DNA from: Mycolicibacterium sp. TUM20985
Lineage (GTDB): Bacteria; Actinomycetota; Actinomycetes; Mycobacteriales; Mycobacteriaceae
NCBI RefSeq assembly: GCF_030295745.1
Contig: NZ_AP027291.1
Location: forward strand, 1,922,001-1,986,000
DNA length: 64,000 bases
Direction: 5' to 3'
This document shows, in pieces, positions 61,325 to 64,000 of this stretch. How positions within the stretch are numbered: the first letter of the stretch is position 1; the number at the start of each line of letters is the position of its first letter. The notes under the pieces were generated by a model. It saw only the letters and a program-made list of their open reading frames with translations, ran no database searches and was not told the origin of the DNA. The position numbers were made by a program, and so were the translations under genes.

Positions 61325-62338
61325 TTACTCGCGGCCGGCCGACACCCAGGCCAGATCGGCGAATCGGTTGCCGGACACCGCCTTCGCCGCCTCGTCGAGC
61401 CGTGCGAGCTGTTCCTCGCCGAGGGCCACGTCCAGCGAGCCGAGGTTCTCCTCGACGCGTCCGGCGCGGCGGGTGCCGGGGATCGGCACCGACGCCACCG
61501 CGAACTCGTCGGCCCGGTACCGCAGCCAGGCCAGGGCGATCTGGGCCGGGGTCGCCTCGCGTTCGTCGGCGACCGTGCGAATCACCTCGACGACCGCCAG
61601 GTTGGCCTCGAGTGCCTCCTCGGAGAAGCGCGGCAGGTTGCGGCGAAAGTCCGACGACTCCGTCAGATCGGCCGCCGACGTCACCGTGCCGGTCAGGAAG
61701 CCCCGCCCCAGTGGCGAATACGGGACGAAGCCAACGCCGAGTTCGGCGGCCGTCGGGACGACGCGACGTTCGACGTCGCGGCTCCAGATCGACCACTCGC
61801 TCTGCACGGCGGCGATGGGGTGCACCGCGACGGCGGCGCGCAGCTCGTCGGCCGTGACCTCGGACAAGCCGAGATGGCGGACCTTCCCCGCGGTCACTAG
61901 CTCGGCCATCGCGCCCACGGTCTCCTCGATCGGCACCGTCAGATCGCGCCGGTGCATGTAGTAGAGGTCGACGACGTCGATCCCGAGGCGACCGAGACTC
62001 TCGTCGATGCACTGCCGCACGTAAGGGGCATCGCCGCGGGCGGCCGGCTTGCCCGACGCGCGGTCGGCGGGATTTCCGGTGATGCCGAACTTCGTCGCGA
62101 GGGTGACCTCGTCGCGTCGATCGGCGAGCAGGCTCGCGATCAGTCGCTCGTTCGCCCCGCCCCCGTAGACGTTCGCGGTGTCGACGAACGTCACGCCGAG
62201 GTCGATGGCGCGGTGCAGGGTGGCCAGCGACTCGGTGTCGTCAACGTCGCCGTAGACCGGCGTCAACGCCATGGCGCCGAAACCGATGGCGCTCACGGTC
62301 AGATCGTCGCCGAGCGTGACGGTGTCGTTCACATTCAT
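61325..62338 (-). CDS. Aldo/keto reductase
   Basis: 337 residues from the ATG at 62338, preceded by AAGGGG on this strand. The AKR tetrad is visible: D and Y in [15 protein letters not shown] in LATKFG and H in [23 protein letters not shown] near the C-terminus is the NADPH-binding segment. Reduces aldehydes or ketones with NADPH; similar to the general AKR subfamily of YajO/AKR13 type. Not part of the flanking operons. Confidence 0.93.
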   Translation of the reverse strand: MNVNDTVTLGDDLTVSAIGFGAMALTPVYGDVDDTESLATLHRAIDLGVTFVDTANVYGGGANERLIASLLADRRDEVTLATKFGITGNPADRASGKPAARGDAPYVRQCIDESLGRLGIDVVDLYYMHRRDLTVPIEETVGAMAELVTAGKVRHLGLSEVTADELRAAVAVHPIAAVQSEWSIWSRDVERRVVPTAAELGVGFVPYSPLGRGFLTGTVTSAADLTESSDFRRNLPRFSEEALEANLAVVEVIRTVADEREATPAQIALAWLRYRADEFAVASVPIPGTRRAGRVEENLGSLDVALGEEQLARLDEAAKAVSGNRFADLAWVSAGRE

Positions 62339-62474
62339 CCCCTTGGTTTCAGCGGCGCCGACCGGCCCGCTACCGCTACCAACGGACGTCGTCGGCGATG
62401 TGTTCCGCCGAAGGGCTTCGAGCGCCGGACGACGGACGTAGCCTAGTGTGAGCCAGGTCACGCAGGAGGCCCCG

Positions 62475-62903
62475 ATGCGCATCGCCGACGTGTTGAAGAA
62501 CAAGGGCGCGGGGGTGTTGACGATCACCCCGGACACCCTCGTCAGCGACCTGCTCGCCGGGTTGGTCACCCGCAACGTCGGCGCGATGGTCGTCGTCGGC
62601 GCCGACGGGGTAGTCGGCATCGTCTCCGAACGCGACGTCATCCGAATGCTGCACGATCACGGCGCGCGCGCGCTCGGCCGGCCGGTGGCCGACATCATGA
62701 CCAGTGAGGTGATCACCTGCTCGCCCGACGATTCCGTGGACAGCCTGAGCGTCCTGATGACCACCCATCGGGTTCGGCACGTTCCCGTCGTGGAGAACGG
62801 CCAGCTGGCCGGCATCGTCAGCATCGGTGACGTCGTCAAGACGCGGATGGAGGCGTTGCAGGCCGAACGCGAACAGTTGGCGGCGTACATCACCCAGGGG
62901 TGA
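62475..62903 (+). CDS. CBS domain pair protein (Rv2406c type)
   Basis: 142 residues from the ATG at 62475, chosen because AGGAGG lies 6 nt upstream; a GTG at 62448 would add nine residues. Two CBS domains fill the protein: MVVVGADGVVGIVSERDVIR and RHVPVVENGQLAGIVSIGDV. CBS pairs bind adenine nucleotides and act as energy sensors. Stands before a GNAT gene, 4 bp away. Confidence 0.92.
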   Translation: MRIADVLKNKGAGVLTITPDTLVSDLLAGLVTRNVGAMVVVGADGVVGIVSERDVIRMLHDHGARALGRPVADIMTSEVITCSPDDSVDSLSVLMTTHRVRHVPVVENGQLAGIVSIGDVVKTRMEALQAEREQLAAYITQG

Positions 62904-62907
62904 GACG

Positions 62908-63516
62908 ATGACCAGCGTGCTGGCCAGACCTGCGACGCGTACCGACGTCGGCGCCATGTCCACGACCCTCGGGCGAGCCTTCTTCGACGACCCCGTCATG
63001 TGTTGGATGCTGCCCGACGCCGAGCGCCGCAGGCGGAAGCTGCACGAGCTGTTCGCCGCGCTCACGCGCTACCACCACCTGGCGCGGGGCGGAGTCGAGG
63101 TCGTCCCCGACGGTTCCGGCGGCATCGGCGGCGCTGCACTGTGGGACCCGCCCGGCGAGTGGCGGCAGACCCGCCTCGAGGAGCTGCGCGCCATGCCACG
63201 GTTGCTGTGGGCGTTCGGCCGGTCGCTACAGCGCGGGCTGGTCCTCGAGGAGCTGATGAAGAAGGCTCATCCCGAGGAGCCGCACTGGTACCTCGCGATC
63301 ATCGGCAGCGATCCCGAGGTCCGCGGCAAGGGTTACGGACAGGCGTTGATGAGCTCGCGCCTCGACCGCTGCGACGCCGAGCACGCGCCCGCCTACCTGG
63401 AGTCGAGCAATCCCGACAACGTGCCCTACTACCAGCGGTTCGGCTTCGAGATCACCGGCGAGATCACCCCGCCGGGGGGCCCCACGCTGATTGCGATGTG
63501 GCGCGCGCCGCGCTAG
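62908..63516 (+). CDS. GNAT family N-acetyltransferase
   Basis: 202 residues from ATG 62908. The acetyl-CoA motif is in GSDPEVRGKGYGQALMSSRL (Q/RxxGxG/A), and NVPYYQRFGFEITGEI is the usual GNAT C-terminal strand. The substrate could be a small amine or an antibiotic; unknown. Probably co-transcribed with the CBS gene. The stop overlaps the convergent PemK-like gene by 4 bp. Confidence 0.9.
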   Translation: MTSVLARPATRTDVGAMSTTLGRAFFDDPVMCWMLPDAERRRRKLHELFAALTRYHHLARGGVEVVPDGSGGIGGAALWDPPGEWRQTRLEELRAMPRLLWAFGRSLQRGLVLEELMKKAHPEEPHWYLAIIGSDPEVRGKGYGQALMSSRLDRCDAEHAPAYLESSNPDNVPYYQRFGFEITGEITPPGGPTLIAMWRAPR

Positions 63517-63989
63517 CTCCAGGAGAATTCCGCGCGCAGCCGCCTCGCCACGACCTCGAAGGTGTCGCGATCCAGGATCGCCCCCTCGCGGCGAATGCCC
63601 TCCTCCGGAACGTCCAGGACCCGGTCGAGCCGCACCCAGCTGGCGCGCCCCTCGTAATCCCAACTACCGCTTCCGATTCCGACCCAGGAGAGGTCGCCGA
63701 GGTGGCGTTCCTGGCTGGACAGCATCAAGCCCAGCAGAGTGTTCCGGTCGCGGCCGACGACCAGCACGGGGCGGTCCTTGCCACGCGAGGGGTCCTCCTC
63801 GTAGGCCACCCAGGTCCAGACGATCTCACCCGGATCGGCCTGGCCGTCGAGATCGGGTGCATAGGACACGGCGCGCGCCCGATGTGCCGTGGGAACGCCG
63901 CTCTTGGTGACCGGCCGGCCCGCGGCGATCGCCCGCTGCGGCTCGGGCGCCGCGCCCATCAGAACACTGAGGCCGACGTCGATCCCCAT
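63513..63989 (-). CDS. PemK/MazF-like protein, possibly truncated by the window edge
   Basis: 158 residues are visible. Residues ~53-157 match the PemK/MazF beta-barrel: DPGEIVWTWVAYEEDPSRGK, RPVLVVGRD, and a SSQERHLGD/VRLDRVLDVPEEGI end. The first ~50 residues are an unrelated, basic N-terminal extension. The reading frame is still open at the right edge, so the true start may lie beyond it. MazF-type enzymes cleave RNA, but no antitoxin gene is visible here, and long chromosomal versions may not be toxins. Confidence 0.7.
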   Translation of the reverse strand: MGIDVGLSVLMGAAPEPQRAIAAGRPVTKSGVPTAHRARAVSYAPDLDGQADPGEIVWTWVAYEEDPSRGKDRPVLVVGRDRNTLLGLMLSSQERHLGDLSWVGIGSGSWDYEGRASWVRLDRVLDVPEEGIRREGAILDRDTFEVVARRLRAEFSWS

Positions 63990-64000
63990 CTTGATGCCCT

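Overview
The window is high-GC DNA from the chromosome of a mycobacterium, most likely a fast-growing one (Mycolicibacterium type). Three things point there. GTG starts and 4-bp ATGA/GTGA gene overlaps are common. Two resuscitation-promoting factor genes are present. The order of the core genes also follows, from memory, the M. tuberculosis segment Rv2455c to Rv2406c: korA-korB-mobA-rpfE, valS-folC-ndk-rne-rplU-rpmA-obg-proB-nadE-rbsK-proA-moxR/VWA-nadD-rsfS-gpgP-octT-degV-comEA-comEC-holA-rpsT-ATP-grasp/alpha-E/transglutaminase-MBL-CBS. I saw no rRNA, tRNA, CRISPR array, transposase or integrase. Species assignment is inference.

Layout. 1-3862: carbohydrate-type catabolic genes (Gfo/Idh/MocA dehydrogenase, PhyH-type dioxygenase, divergent LacI regulator, PfkB kinase) around a striking 53-bp dyad. 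4219-7812: korAB (2-oxoacid:ferredoxin oxidoreductase) and mobA. 7813-9792: a 0.9-kb non-coding stretch and two tandem rpf genes. 9783-15440: an FAD monooxygenase facing away from a tightly coupled operon resembling dimethylamine monooxygenase / heme-dependent oxidative N-demethylase, with an S9 peptidase as its last gene. 15461-28875: housekeeping (saccharopine dehydrogenase-like oxidoreductase, DUF937 protein, valS, folC, ndk, rne, ribosomal proteins L21 and L27, obg, proB). 28872-35482: accessory regulators and metabolism (TetR/P450 pair, sirtuin, LysR, APC permease, class III aminotransferase). 35661-44064: nadE, an unusual LamG plus Vps62-like two-gene cassette, an enoyl-CoA hydratase gene broken by one in-frame amber codon, rbsK and proA. 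44081-49859: MoxR/VWA pair, nadD-rsfS-gpgP-octT-degV. 49868-53048: a small accessory block (DinB-like enzyme, DAP-reductase-like protein, acetamidase, RidA), near where M. tuberculosis carries eis. 53144-63989: comEA-comEC-holA, rpsT, the ATP-grasp/alpha-E/transglutaminase operon, MBL hydrolase, aldo-keto reductase, CBS protein, GNAT and a PemK-like protein at the right edge.

How they work together. Many neighbours are translationally coupled by 1-, 4- or 11-bp overlaps: korA-korB, the N-demethylase operon, valS-folC-DUF4233, obg-proB, nadD-rsfS-gpgP-octT, acetamidase-RidA, comEA-comEC and ATP-grasp-alpha-E. Several genes lack a Shine-Dalgarno sequence and have a TANNNT -10 box 6-8 nt before the start codon, suggesting leaderless mRNAs, a known mycobacterial trait. 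Candidate systems that deserve follow-up are the N-demethylase/peptidase operon, the LamG/Vps62-like cassette and the dyad-controlled dioxygenase/dehydrogenase locus.
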